Shown here: piece by piece, positions 33,913 to 46,021 of the stretch
Position numbering within the stretch: the first letter of the stretch is position 1
How the letters are laid out: every line of letters begins with the position of its first letter
Assembly (NCBI GenBank): GCA_020310875.1
Contig: CM035406.1
Coordinates: 225,124,942-225,188,941 of the forward strand
DNA from: Ceratopteris richardii
Taxonomy: Eukaryota; Streptophyta; Polypodiopsida; Polypodiales; Pteridaceae
Direction: 5' to 3'
DNA: 64,000 bases
Made by a program: the position numbers and the translations under genes
The notes under the pieces: model-generated
Seen by the model: the letters and a program-made list of their open reading frames with translations, nothing else
Databases searched by the model: none
Told to the model about the DNA's origin: nothing

Positions 33913-36309
33913 TCTTTTATCTTCATCTATAAGGATTCATTCTTTTGATATTACTCTTCCTAGATACACAAGTTTATCCTAAGCAAAGAAACACTTACTC
34001 TTTTTCCCATACAATATGTGTTCTCTAAGAGTTTGCAAAGTCTTCTTGAGATGTACCGCATGCTCCGAATCATCTTTAGAGTACACAAATATATCATCAA
34101 GGAAGACTAAGATGAATTCATCTAGGTAATCGTGAAAAATATTATTCATCAAGCACATAAATGTGGCAGGAGCGTTTGTTAAACCAAAAGGTAGAACCGT
34201 AAACTCATAGTGACCATATCCTGTTCGAAAAGCGGTCTTAGGAATATCCTCTGTTTTGATCCTAATTTGGTGATATCCAGATCTTAAGTCAATCTTTGTG
34301 AATCCGGTCGCTCCACTTAATTGACCTAATAAGTCATCTATGTGAGGGAGTGGATACTTATTCTTAATTGTTCTTTTATTCAACCCCCTATAGTAAATGC
34401 ATAATTTGTAAGCGCCATCTTTCTTCTTCTGAAATAAAACAGGCGCACCCCAAGGTGAGACACTCGGCTTTATTAAGCCTTTCTTCAAAAGATCATCTAA
34501 TTGAATCTTAAGCTCCTTTAGTTCATCAATGTTAAATCTATAGGGTGCTCTAGAATATGGTTCACTCCCTGGATATAGGTCAATGGTGTGATCAATCTCC
34601 CTAGGTGGGGGTATACCAGGCAAGTCTTCTGGAAATCCATCGGCATATTCTTTCAAGAGATTTCCTACGTAATCTGGAATATCTTCGTCATTACCTTCCT
34701 GATGCAGATTGTTCACATACACTACAAATGTTTTGCAGCCATCACATATACCTCTAACTATCTGCAGAGCAGAAATAAGACTAGGCTTAGGATTAAAGAC
34801 ATAACCTAGAATATGAATAGATTCATCATTTAGCTTCACACTAATCGTTCTTTGTTCACAATTAATTGTCACAGCATTTTTAACTAACCAATCCATGCCT
34901 ATGATTACATCACTCTGTTTCATCTCAATTACATGGAAGCTTCCAGAAAAGCGTCTATTAGAAAGAGTAAATTCAAGGTTTTCAACACATCCTTTCGTGT
35001 AGTGTAATCGTCCATTGGCCATCTCTACAGGTCTAGCTATCTGCATATTTAGGGCTATCCCCAGATTCTATACCAATTTGAAAGATAGAAAACAATGGGT
35101 ACTACCTGAATCGATCAAAAATCTAGTTTTATGCGCAGAAATCATACCCGGAATGGTGATTACAGAAACCTTTGGGAAAGAACTAACCACCATGCAACGT
35201 AAAGTAGAGTCAGCGCACTTACCCCCATCATCTGCTTCCTCAATAATTGTACCCTCCTCGATGATGTTTATCGCTTTTGATTGTGCCGGTCGAAAGACTG
35301 TCTTGTTCGGGCACTCATATGTCCGATGCCCTTGCTCCCCGCAATGAAAACACAGACCAAGTCTTTTTGCCCGCTCAATAAAATTAGGGTCTTGTTGCCA
35401 CTCAATTGGTTGACGCCTCCTTTGATTTTCCACCGGCCGAGTAGGGTTCTTACCTTGGTCGTTAGAAGATGGAGTTTTCTTTGAATTGTTCATGTTCATT
35501 GCAATAGGTCTTTGTGGCTTATGTCCCGTTGCAATGAATCTGCTTCTATTTGCCTTCTGCAAAATGAACTTCTCCATCTTTTCAAAGTTCTTAGCCATCG
35601 CAACAGCATCAAGAAAATCAATGCATCCAGATCCCTTAACTTGATAGCGAAGTTCCTCACGAAGCCCTTCAATAAATTTACTCTTTAGAGCATTACCACT
35701 AACCTCTAATGCATATTTATGAAGTCGTAGGAACTGCTCTTTGTACTCATCATCAGATAAGCTATGCTTGTCAATTTCGTGTTGTCGGAAATTGTAGAAC
35801 TCCATCTTCTTCTCCATATGGTAGTGTGGAGAACAATAGCGCTTTTCAGCTTGTTCTCTAAATTCCTTCCATAGAACAGGACCAGAACGCGTTCGAGTCT
35901 GCATATATGACTTCCACAATAGCTTCGCGATCCCACGCAGATGCAGGATCCCAACTTTTGCCTTGGACTCTTCACTAAATTGTCGAAGGTCAAAGAAATC
36001 CTCTAGTTCTTCAATCCATGCCTCATGATCTTCGCCACTCTTCTTCTCACCATCAAAATCATTTAACTTTGCCTTCTTGAAGACTTGGTTAAGGGCAAAC
36101 TCACCTGGTTCCATATCTTCAGAATTGCGTTTTTGTTTTTTGCGAGGTACACTAGATGTTCCCGCACCTTCATCTATTTCATCGTTCAGCTCCACAAACA
36201 AATTTGTTGCTCCTTCTGGTTGCTTTCCCCCTCGAACTTTGTGCAATTCACCAAGAAGCTTCTGAATAAGCTCCTCTTGTTCAGGAACCTTTTGTGTTAG
36301 ACCTTCCAT
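33913..36309 (-). pseudogene. Element A INT4 gag-PR-RT, 3' half deleted
   Basis: Holds the longest undamaged Gag of the array: from ATG 36309 through the CCHC knuckle (here CFHCGEQGHRTYECP) to protease FLIDSGSTHCF, open to 35068. A stop lies just after, and the next open piece (35046-33979) carries the protease end and RT up to [11 protein letters not shown]. RNase H, integrase, chromodomain and polypurine tract are deleted. Codon 34917-34915 at the protease/RT boundary is CAG. Some copies have R in the knuckle where this one has H. Confidence 0.9.
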
Positions 36310-36329
36310 CGTTCCTGTGGATTGATTCT

Positions 36330-36341
36330 GCTCTGATACCA
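36330..36341 (-). promoter_or_regulatory. Primer binding site (tRNA-iMet) of INT4
   Basis: TGGTATCAGAGC in element sense, two bases from LTR5. Confidence 0.92.
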
Positions 36342-36343
36342 CT

Positions 36344-37515
36344 TGTAGTGTTTCCTCAATGACAATCTATCCCCAATCACAATCTTTCGATTACTCAGAA
36401 ATAAGAGTGGAGAGAAGAACGCACAGATTGCACAAGGTAAAAGAAAATATGATCCGGAAGAGTAGAACAAATATGACGCAGAGAAGGAAGAATTCTGATA
36501 TTATAGATGTGAATCAATGGTTAGAGTAGCTTTGGACAATAGCTTCTTGACAAAGCCTCTACCTCCCGACCACCCTTGAGCTATCACAATCGCATTCTCA
36601 CTCCCACTCTCAATCACACTCTCACTCTCACTCTCACTCTCAATCACACTCTCAATCACACTCTCAATCACAAGGTAATTCTCAGATTTCTGTGTGTCCT
36701 CCGTGTTGATGCGCAGGCCTTCTTATCTTTTTTTTTCCGTTTGATCGCAGTCCTGCTCCCCAAAGAAGTGTGCGATCCACCAAATTTAGAAAAAGCTGAG
36801 TTTCTCCAAAACTTTCGCAAAAAGCCATGCGATCGTAGTGTACTTCCTTTCTTTAGCATACTTGTCCAAAATAGCAGAAAAACACCAAGAAGATATATCC
36901 GAAAACATACATAATTAGACATGATGACACGTGAGCATGAGAATCACGGATTCGAATAGAATTAGACAAGCCCTCATTTTTTTTAAGCATTGGAAAAAAC
37001 GGCACTTTTCAAAGCCTTGTAACTCAAAAACAATGAGGAATTCGGTTAAGCTTGTGAGAGACACTTTTATTCAATTTTTCAATCTGCAAAATAGTGTTAG
37101 AGACGTCCGAGGTCCAAATGCACCTCCAAATGCCACTTTTGAGCCCTGCAAGGTTTAAAATTCTAGAGAGAGAGAGTAAAATCAAGGCATTTTCTTATAA
37201 TGAACTAAACGTAGGACCCTGAACGAGGTACTTAGTACATGATTCACAAAAATCTCACACAAGCACTTTTATTCTCTTCTACTTGCTCTACCTTTCCCTC
37301 ATACAGAGTTTTCCTTAATTATTTCATCCTCAACTTCAAAATCCCACTGGAAAACATGATGCAATTAAGGTGTAGAGAGAGAATATGAAACTTGTCAACC
37401 CAAAATTCTTCCTACAAGCATAAAATGACCTAATTATTTTTTCTAAGCATTATCCCCACAATGAAATTCAGAAAGTTCAAAATGAATTATTTCACTAGAA
37501 AAGAGGCCTATTACA
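36344..37515 (-). repeat. Element A LTR5, full
   Basis: 1,172 bp, TGTAGTG...ATTACA on plus (one change from the usual TGTAGCG). Its CTCTCAATCACA tract (36600-36670) is one unit longer than in LTR1. Confidence 0.92.
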
Positions 37516-39749
37516 ATTCTTCCCCCCTTTAAGAACTCTGTCCTTAGAGTTTGAAAGAAGGATAATGTGTTAAAAAGTCATCTAAATTCACCCAACTTGA
37601 ATCTTCCACTGGGTATGAATGCCATTTCACCAAAATTTCTACTATAGATCTATTTCTAAGAAATCTTTCCTTCCTATCTAATACTATTTCCGGTTGAAGC
37701 TCAAAAGATCCATCGTCTTTCAGCTTATAATTGTCCTGCAAAGCATGAGCAACATTAGACACATATCTTTTAAGTAAGCTGACATGAAATACAAGATGCA
37801 CATTTAGATATTTAGGTAATTCCAGCAAATAAGCAAGAGATCCGATCTTTTTCAAAAGTTTAAAAGGGCCTGCATATCGAGGAGAAAGTCTATGATCCTT
37901 CCCTAGCAACAAGTTAGATCGGTGAGTATTAACTTTAAGAAATACCATATCATCAACTTGGAATTCAAGTGGTCTTCTCTTTAAATCATAGAACTTCTTT
38001 TGTCTTTTTTGAGCTTCTCTTATATGTTTCTTAATTTTTCCAAGTTCTTCATCCATCTTATCAAGCATTTCTTTGGATACTTCTACTTTATTTGGAAAAC
38101 CCAAAAACGAAGGTGGAGTCAAACAATTATAACCATACATAGCTTTAAACGGAGTCATTTTTATAGATGCATGCCATGCACTATTGTATGCAAACTCAAC
38201 CAAGGGTAAATATTCACTCCAATTATCTTGCTTTTCATTCATATACATACGCAACATATCCTCAACTACCCTGTTAACCCTCTCGGTTTCCCCATCAGTT
38301 TGTGGATTGAAAGCTGTACTCATACGAAGTTGAGTTCCAATGGATTCAAATGTTGCTTTCCAGAAGTTTGACGTAAATCTAGAATCTCTATCAGAAATTA
38401 TGCTTTTAGGCATTCCATGCAATCGAAATATTTCTTTGACATAGATTCTTGCAACATTCAAAGCAGTATCAGTCTTTTTCATAGGAAAGAAGTGTGCCAT
38501 CTTGGTAAGCCGATCGACTACAACAAATATGGTATCATGCTTACTTCTGGTCATAGGTAGCTTAGTGATAAAGTCCATAGAAATAGACTCCCACTTCTGA
38601 TTTGTAACATCCAGACGTTGAAGCATTCCTGGCATCCTCTAAAACTCAGATTTCACCTGTTGGCACTTCAAACATTCATTTACATATTTTCTAATATCCC
38701 CCTTCATAGACGGCCAAAAGTAAGAATAATTTGTTTTAACATATGTCCTTGAATAACCTGGATGTGGAGAAAAAGGTGCATCATGACAATCATGCAGTAT
38801 TTTAACTTTTAGTGGAGATTCAGAAGATAAGCATAGCCGATTGTTAGAATACAGTGTTCCATTCTGCAAATGAAATTTTTAGTCATACGTCGATCCCATG
38901 TTCACATTTTTCAAAGCATTCAAAATAGGTGCATAAAAAGGATCCTGTTTTATCTCTTCTTGAATTTGATTGAAAAAATCAGAATTTATTACAAAAACAA
39001 GATTACACAAAGGTCTCCGACTCAATGCATCAACAACCTTATTTTCCTTGCCAGCAAGATACTTAATGTCAAAATCATACTAGCTTAATAATTCAATCAA
39101 CCGCTTCTGCCTATTGTTAAGCAATGGTTGAGTGAAGATGTATTTTAGACTTTGATGATCTGTTCTCAATTCAAACTTAACCCCTAACAATAGATGTCTC
39201 CAATGCTTAAGTGCATGCACAACAGCAAGCATTTCTAAATCATGAGTAGGATAGTTAAGTTCATGCTTTCTTAGTTTTCTAGACTCATATGGGACGACCC
39301 TGCCATCCTGTGAAATAACACATCCTATCTGACTACCACTTGCATCACATGCAACCACAAAAGGCTTTCCCATTTCTATTATTTTCAAAACACAACTCTG
39401 GACGACTTTTTGTTTCAATGTTTCAAATGATTTTTGACAGGCATCACTCCACACAAAATCCTACATTCTTTTTAGTTAATTCGGTGAGGGGAGTAGCTAT
39501 CTTAGAGAAATCCTTAATATGTGCTCTTTCATATTGTGCCAACCCAAGAAAACTTCTAACATCCCTTACAGTCTAAGGAATCGGCCAATCAACTATTGTT
39601 TTTAGTTTATCTTCATCTATAAGGATTCCTTCTTTTGATATTACTCTTCCTAGATACACAAGTTTATCCTTAGCAAAGAAACACTTACTCTTTTTCCCAT
39701 ACAATTTGTGTTCTCTAAGAGTTTGCAAAGTCTTCTTGAGATGTAGCGC
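37516..39749 (-). pseudogene. Element A INT5, part left of the nested element B
   Basis: Contains an uninterrupted integrase and chromodomain segment (38635-37544, 363 codons) with all three catalytic regions: MDFITKLP, SDRDSRFTSNFW and DGETERVNR. Upstream pieces are the HHCC region (38869-38639) and RNase H (39454-39080, with CDASGSQIG). RT is cut at 39749 by element B and resumes at 53081. The chromodomain reads ILDRKERFLRNRSIVEILVKW, ending HYPSFKL. Confidence 0.9.
39746..39749. repeat. Target site duplication of element B, left
   Basis: GCGC before the LTR start; GCGC recurs at 53081-53084. Undisturbed copies read GATGTACCGCATGC here, so the target was GATGTAGCGCATGC after one substitution. 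Confidence 0.75.
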
Positions 39750-40053
39750 TGTCGAGAAGAAGGAGGTCGTGGCGGGAAGCCGACGCGTGGGGTTGGATTA
39801 GGCCCCGCGTTGGTGCGCTGTTCCCGCTGTCCTGCGAGCGGCGTCTGCGCACTAGGCGCCTCGCCTGCACTCTCTGGAGCGTGCGCGATCCTTGTAGGGC
39901 CCCTTGCCCCTCGGAAGTGTCGACACGTGGGACCGTTGTCGTCAGGAAAGAGACGATCGGATACCGCAATGATACACGGAATGCAGATGAAGCCCCACGA
40001 TACAACGGAAATGAAACTGAAGCCTCCAATAAAATGAATGATACAAAAATAGG

Positions 40054-40178
40054 CCGCTACAGTGCGGGTCGACGGTACAATAAAACCGCTACAGTGCGGT
40101 GCGATGATAGAATATAAACGCCGCCGCTACAGTGCGGGCTGGCTAGTGTCTACTCTAGATCCCTCGCTACAGTGCGAG
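40054..40178. repeat. Hairpin motif array in element B 3' LTR
   Basis: CCGCTACAGTGCGG at 40054, 40086 and 40124, and CTCGCTACAGTGCGAG at 40163-40178. All have complementary arms around TACAGT; the fourth has different but still complementary arms. Spacing is 32-39 bp. Confidence 0.93.
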
Positions 40179-40914
40179 AAACCGCCCTCGGGATTCCGCT
40201 TCGATCTTCACGTCCAAGCTTCTCTTCAGGTCTTCGGTCCGCTCTTTACTTCAGCTATCCTCAACAATAGCCTCCCTTCTCTTTAGTTCAGATAATCAGA
40301 AATCACATAAACCTGGAGGAGACGATCCACAAGGGCAATCCACGGGGGTGGGGGTGTACTCTGTTCTTCAATCTTTAATCACTTGATATGCTTCATAAAC
40401 CTGCATGAACCTGGAGGAAGGTTCCACAAGAAGGACCACAGGGGTTGGGAGAAAACATGTTATCACCTCTTGAAAAGAATGAAAACATACTTGAAAAATC
40501 ATTGGCATATAAAACTCATAATGAAGGCACACTATGCTTTTTGATTTGCTTCTTTTCTCTTCGAAATTGTATGGCATTCATGCATATAGACATGTGGACG
40601 AAATAACACATGCATGGACACAAACACTCTTTCTCTCCCCTCCTCTCTTTCCCTCTTCTCTTTCTTCCCTCTATCTCTCCCCCCTTTTCTCTATAACACG
40701 ACTACAATTTCCTTCAACTTTTTGATCGTGAGCCGAATCGTTTGCTATCTATTTCTTAACTTCGAGTGTAGCAGATCATTGCGAATTAACTACAATCAGA
40801 CATTGTTTCTTCAATTTCTTGAAAATTTCAAGTTCAGAAGCCAATGATTTGGCTCATCGAATCAGGAAAACGGGAGTTAATGGCTTAACAAGTTGATATC
40901 TCTATCTCTCCTCA

Positions 40915-41735
40915 AGCGGCGCATCCTTTTCTCTCTCTCTCCGTTTCTCTCACCGTCAAAACACACACTCTCTCTCTCTGTCTACTCTCTCTCTCAACTT
41001 TCTCTCCTGCGACGTTCCTTGTGCACCAGTAGCGTATGATGGACGGCTCTCTCTCTGTCCTATGGGAACACGAAAATCGCGGACGATGCATCTCCCTCCT
41101 TCGCCGACTTCCACGCGCAGCGCCGCCACAGGCTTCTCTCTCTCTCTTCAGCGTCAGCACGGACCTCTGCCAACTTTGCCTGTGTACATCGATGCCCAAC
41201 AGAATCTCTTTCTCCACGGAGATGCGCAACAACCGGAGTTGGCTCATCTCTCTCTCTCTCTGTCTCTCCCTCTCTCTCTCTCTCTCACGGAGCACAAGCG
41301 ATTTATCTCTCTAAGCTTTTGCGTTGCGAGCATCAATCTGAGACTCTGAGTTATTTGCCGACTAGCTTTTCTCTCTCTACAGGTGACAGCAATTAGCGCA
41401 TCTCTATCTTCTACTACAAATGCGAGATTCTCCACACGTCTACTGGTCTATCTCTACAGCCCAAGAGGCTTCCCCATTTCTCTCTCTACAAGCGGGCAAG
41501 CTTCCGTCAGTTCTGTGAGCAACCACACATTCATCTCTTTCTCTGTCCGAATCCATAGCCCAAATCTTTCTCTCTCTGTCGACCTGGCATCGACAACCAA
41601 ACAGACACCTCCCAAGTCTCTCTCTATCTCCTGGATTCTCTCTGTCAGTGTCAACAATTTGTCTGCTGTCGACCACCACCCATAATTCTTACGCCCCAAT
41701 CTATGGGTCTCTCCGTCTCTCTCTATATAGTGCAT
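40915..41735. repeat. CT-rich low-complexity region, element B 3' LTR
   Basis: Dense CTCTCT runs between unique stretches. Overlapping open frames on both strands here are by-products of the simple repeat. The homologous part of the 5' LTR has longer runs. Confidence 0.85.
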
Positions 41736-41942
41736 GACCACTTATAATCCCAATAATCATAAGTATACAACCGTGAAAAATCCCACAATCTAAGTGGCCA
41801 TGCCAGAAGAGTACCTCCATCTTAGCCATCATGGAAGAATGAACAAGAAGCAAAATAGAAACGGACAAGTAAGGTCAAGGAGCATACCTGGAGGAAGGTT
41901 CCACAAGAAGGACCACAGGGAGGAACAAATGAGTTTAGGCAC

Positions 41943-41952
41943 CTATTTATAG
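41943..41952 (-). promoter_or_regulatory. TATA box of element B 3' LTR
   Basis: CTATAAATAG in element sense, about 550 bp into the LTR. Conserved at 52531-52522 in the 5' LTR. Confidence 0.7.
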
Positions 41953-42501
41953 GCCCCCCCTTGGACTCGCTTCTAGAACGTTCCCACCTCCTCAATTAAC
42001 TTTCTAATTTTGGCGGTATTTTAATTTTTCCATAAACTACGGTTTTGGTTTCACACTGGATATTTACATTTTAATTAATCTAAGGGTTTGACCTAGGATA
42101 AACATCGATTTCAAGGGTTCGACCTAGGGTTTTTGGTTGGGAAAATCAGGGTTTTACTCACAATTATCTCAAGCTCGTCAATTTAACGGTTTATTTACAT
42201 TTTTGTCCTAAACTCCAAGGGTTTCCAAGGGTTCAAGTTCATTTTTCATGGGATAAACCCTCATTTTCAATCAGTTTCCAGGGTCAAACATAAGGGTTTG
42301 ATGGGTCAAATGTCTGTTGTTTATATACACGGGTCTAACACACATCTCAAACTTGTTTTCGCATCGCACAATCAATTAATTCGGCCAAAATATGTACAAA
42401 ATATACCTCTGTCTCGATCAAAACATCACACAAAAACTCATAAAACAATGAACTTTTGAAAAAAACTCAGTGCACACTCCCTGCGGGATTTCATCGCGAC
42501 A

Positions 42502-42513
42502 TTCGCCCCCGCT
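42502..42513 (-). promoter_or_regulatory. Polypurine tract of element B
   Basis: In element sense AGCGGGGGCGAA directly precedes the 3' LTR start TGTCG. It is purine-rich with two C, so the match is fair rather than perfect. Confidence 0.65.
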
Positions 42514-43767
42514 AAACCTGCACATCGTCCCGATGGGCCAACCTGCAAGATCCAACAGAAGAGTATCAGGGTTCTTTTTGAAATCTCTTTACACTTTTTA
42601 TCTTTTTCTTTTCAAAACTCAAATCATGATCTCATGCAGTCATGCAATTTTTATAAAGATTGGTATTGAATTTTAGAAAATTAGGTAGATTCAAGCTTCA
42701 CAAACATCATATTATGTTTTTGCGTCTGCAATCTGACAAGTAATCACATGAGTAAATTGTTGGCTTTCTAGATCTTCTGTTCGTTCAACTGGTTCAGATC
42801 CAACTGCTCATTCTAAGTACTAGCATATACATATGTTTCTACTAACTTAGTTTGTAGAATATACCTTGATTCCTACTATTTATCTCCTACTTGTCCACCT
42901 CTCCATTAGATCTTTCTTTCTTTTTCTTTTTCTTTTCATTTTTCTTTTTCTTTTTCTTTTCCTCTTCATCTCAGCTCAGCATTTTTCTTTTTATCTTCAT
43001 TCCACAAATCGGCCTATGTCGAAATCGGGTGCAACTCATGGACTTGTCCGCTCGGCCAAGTTTACTCCACCTGTCTGCCAACCCGGTATAGTGCACGACA
43101 TACACAACGTCAGCCCTGCATGAAATCGATGTCAGCTCATGGCTCTGACCACCCGATCAGAGTGACTCCACCCGCCTACCGACCCATACAGGCGCATGAC
43201 AACAGATAGGTCAGGCCTATGACGAAACTAGCTACGGCTCGTGGCCTTGATCATCCGACCAAGGTGGTTCCACCCGCCTACTAGCCCATCGCAGCGCACT
43301 AACAACACGCACACACATATAAGCTGGCATGAGTATAAATATTTTTCATGAATTATGATCCATATGTAGGTAAGATCTCATAAGAAATAAATACTAGGAT
43401 CCAAAGTTTCCCACTCACTAAGTGTTCAAATCAATCAGCATATACATGCACTCGGTCTAAGCATGTCATCACATTCCCAAGCTTTCACTCCCAAAAGTCT
43501 CTAGTCCACTAACTGATCCTATTCATATAATTCCTAGTCGCTCATGCTTCGTGCAAACCCATAATAGATATTTGGTATCTTCATTCTACATGATTTTCAT
43601 AAACTCATACATATCTTTATCACACACATCAATGCAATGCATATGATCTATCAGAAAGAAGACAAAACTTAAATCAGAAACATTCCACCAGTTCATTTTA
43701 GTTCATCTTCATCTAGCCTTTCTTCAATCTCATGATCCATCATTCTTCATCAGCATCAGCATCAGTG
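42514..43767 (-). other. Element B non-coding 3' internal region
   Basis: About 1.25 kb between integrase and the polypurine tract without a recognisable protein. It contains a pyrimidine tract on plus (about 42906-42967) and a ~101-bp tandem repeat (about 43020-43320). Confidence 0.7.
43020..43320. repeat. ~101-bp diverged tandem repeat, three units
   Basis: The block CCACCYGYCTRC...CCC recurs at 43067, 43168 and 43270, with a shared CTCRTGG...CCGAYC context before each and GCGCAYSACAACA-like sequence after. Period 101-102 bp, copies well diverged. Confidence 0.8.
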
Positions 43768-43957
43768 TCATCAGTATCCTCCAGTGTCATCAGTATCCTC
43801 CAACATCATTAGTATCCTCTAGTGTCATCACTATCCTCCAGCATCATCAGTATCCTCCAGCATCATCAGTATCCTCCAGCATCATCAGTATCCTCCAAGG
43901 TCATCAGTATCCTCCAGTGTCATCAGTATCCTCCACTGTCATCAGTATCCTCTAGAA
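43768..43957. repeat. 19-bp minisatellite, ten units, at the integrase stop
   Basis: Ten consecutive 19-bp units of the form TCATCAGTATCCTCCAGTG. The integrase stop codon (TGA, 43925-43923) falls in unit nine. As 19 is not a multiple of three, each unit changes frame. Confidence 0.95.
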
Positions 43958-44951
43958 GTTCTTGCTCAATCTCATAATCCTCCTCATTTCTTTTCTTGAA
44001 TAATTTTATCCTCTTTCCTGCAATCAAGGATCTCAAAGGAGTACTGTCTAACTCACGAAGTGCATACTTACCATTTTCGAACACAGACGTAACCACATAC
44101 GGCCCAAACCATCGTTTGGTTAATTTCTTCTTAGCATCGTACTGAGTATCGAATGTAGTGTCGTACACCAACACCCAATCATCTACCTCAATCCTATGTG
44201 GTCTCAGTCGATGGGTTTTGTCAAAATAGATCTTATTCTTTAGCCTTGACTCCTTTAACTTTTGGACTGCTTCTTTCAACTTTTCATTTCCTTGTTCTAA
44301 CTGCTTTATTCTCAATGATAATAACTCTTCTCTTGTCATACCATCATTCCATGGGAGCGTCAACCATGTCACTATCTGAGTTTGGATGGGGAAGACTGGC
44401 TTCTGACAATACATCAATTCAGCAGGCATGAATCCTGTGGACTGAGTGTAAGTCATCCTATCAGCCCATAGCACGAATGGAAGAAACCTAGGCCACTGCT
44501 TGATGTCATCGCTGCAAGCCTTAGAGATCGCCTTCACGATGGAAGGGTGACCTCTCTCGATTTTCCCATTTGCCTCTGGATTATAGGCAGTGGTGAGAGA
44601 CAATCGAATTCCATGATGATCAAAGAACTCTTTTGCCTCTCTCGCATCCAACTCTCCCTTGTCCGCAACCACTTTCTCAACGTATCCAAATCTCGAGATC
44701 ACTTCTTCTAAAAGGAATTTGCATACATTATAAGTAGTCTTCGCATGAAGAGCTCGACCTTCCACATGGTTGGTCAAGTCCTCTCTGGCAAGTACAATGT
44801 ATCTCATCTTATCTATCCCTTTGGGCATGGTTACAAGGTTGACCACCCACTTGTAATGGATACAAGGAGGGTAAGTCGGATGTAACGGGTCTCTGTGCCT
44901 AACTGATGAATGCACCTGGCATGTAGCACAAGTGTCTACAAAACCTCTCAC
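43923..44951 (-). pseudogene. Element B integrase
   Basis: A 342-codon open segment: end of the HHCC region (TCATCQVH), catalytic core and a C-terminal domain (VDDWVLVYD, then KRWFGPYVV). The second and third catalytic regions are visible as VADKGELD and ANGKIERGH. Where the first Asp is expected (xVDLVxMP type) the sequence reads VVNLVTMPKG, i.e. Asn, which should block strand transfer. The phrases YIVLAREDLTNHVEGRAL, NGKIERGH and MTYTQSTGFMPAELMY match, from memory, the integrase style of a Ty3/gypsy clade common in basidiomycetes. A TAG separates it from the RNase H segment. It has no chromodomain. Confidence 0.88.
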
Positions 44952-44975
44952 ACTTACATAAATCCCTGGCCACCA

Positions 44976-45950
44976 CTAGGCTTCCTTAATCCTCTCATAT
45001 GTAGCATAAAATCCTTTGTGACCTGCCCATAAGGTCTCATGCATCTCTCTCATAACTTTTCTCTGGTGACTCCTCGAACTCAATACTCTCTGTGGACACT
45101 TCACCTTGCCTTTAGCGTGTCGCCAAATAAGCCCATCCTTCAAGAAAAATTTGTAAGACTTTTTCCTGATGGATCTATACTTATTTGTGGACCAGCTTGG
45201 GGAAGGTTTCAGAGTACTCAGATATCTTCCTATATCTCTCCACTCACCATCATACTCACTCTCTCGGAACTGCTCATATGCATACACCAATGGATCGTAT
45301 CTTATCATATGTACATCCTTTTCTACCTCATCATCATCATCAGACTCATCATCGAATTTTGCCCTTGAAAGCATATCAGCCACTGTATTCGACTTCCCAA
45401 CTATGTGTACAAATGCAGGATTTATAAACTTTATATAAGAGATCCATCTAAGCATAGCAATATCCGGAGATGAACAATTTGCAATCATGCCAATCAGTGG
45501 AAGACAGTCAGTCTCAACTATCACATTCGTCCCAATGAAATACTCTTTATCGCTCTTTAAAGCAGTCACTAATCCCCATAACTCTCTCTTAATCTGTGGA
45601 TATTTTCTTTGGGTATCATGTAGGATCTTAGCACCAAAGCGCACTGCATATCTTTGCCCCTCATCATCATCTTGCCCTATGACCCAGCCTATGCCAATAG
45701 GACTGGTATCAACGGTCAAAATGATAGGTCTCTAACCTGAATAGTCAACACGCTTTAGAATCGGAGCTTCAATTAGCAGCTGCTTCAGTTTACGCATAGC
45801 TCTCGACTGTTTCTCTGTCCATACAAACTTCTTTCTCTTTCTTAGGAGATCATATAAGGGGTTCGCAACGTGAGCAAAGTGAGGAATCCATATCACATAG
45901 AATACAGAGGCTCCTAGAAACCTTCTCATCTCACTGACATTACGACACAC
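44976..45950 (-). pseudogene. Element B RNase H and integrase HHCC start
   Basis: Two open pieces in one frame (45950-45732 and 45719-44976) separated by one stop. The first covers the RT/RNase H connection (RRFLGASVFYVIWIPHF). The second has the four RNase H carboxylates in order: TVDTSPIGIGWV, IKRELWGL, VETDCLPL and VADMLSRA. It ends with HETLWAGHKGFYATYERIKEA, the two His of the integrase zinc domain. The following TAG breaks the link to integrase. Confidence 0.87.
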
Positions 45951-46021
45951 TTCAGAGATCCTGCTAATGGCCTCAACTTTTTGCGGGTACGGCTTGCGGC
46001 CATAATGTCCACACAGATGTC

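Larger units (their letters stand above)
39750..42501 (-). repeat. Element B 3' LTR
   Basis: 2,752 bp. Compared with the 5' LTR it has shorter CT runs and lacks a ~56-bp segment present at 52070-52135. It contains the hairpin motif array (40054-40178), CT-rich DNA (40915-41735) and a TATA element (41952-41943, minus). Confidence 0.93.

Noticed and set aside
40915..41735. Overlapping long open frames on both strands rich in Ser/Leu or Arg/Glu
   Set aside because: They are read from CT/GA simple sequence inside the element B LTR; the same happens in the 5' LTR at 51380-52320.
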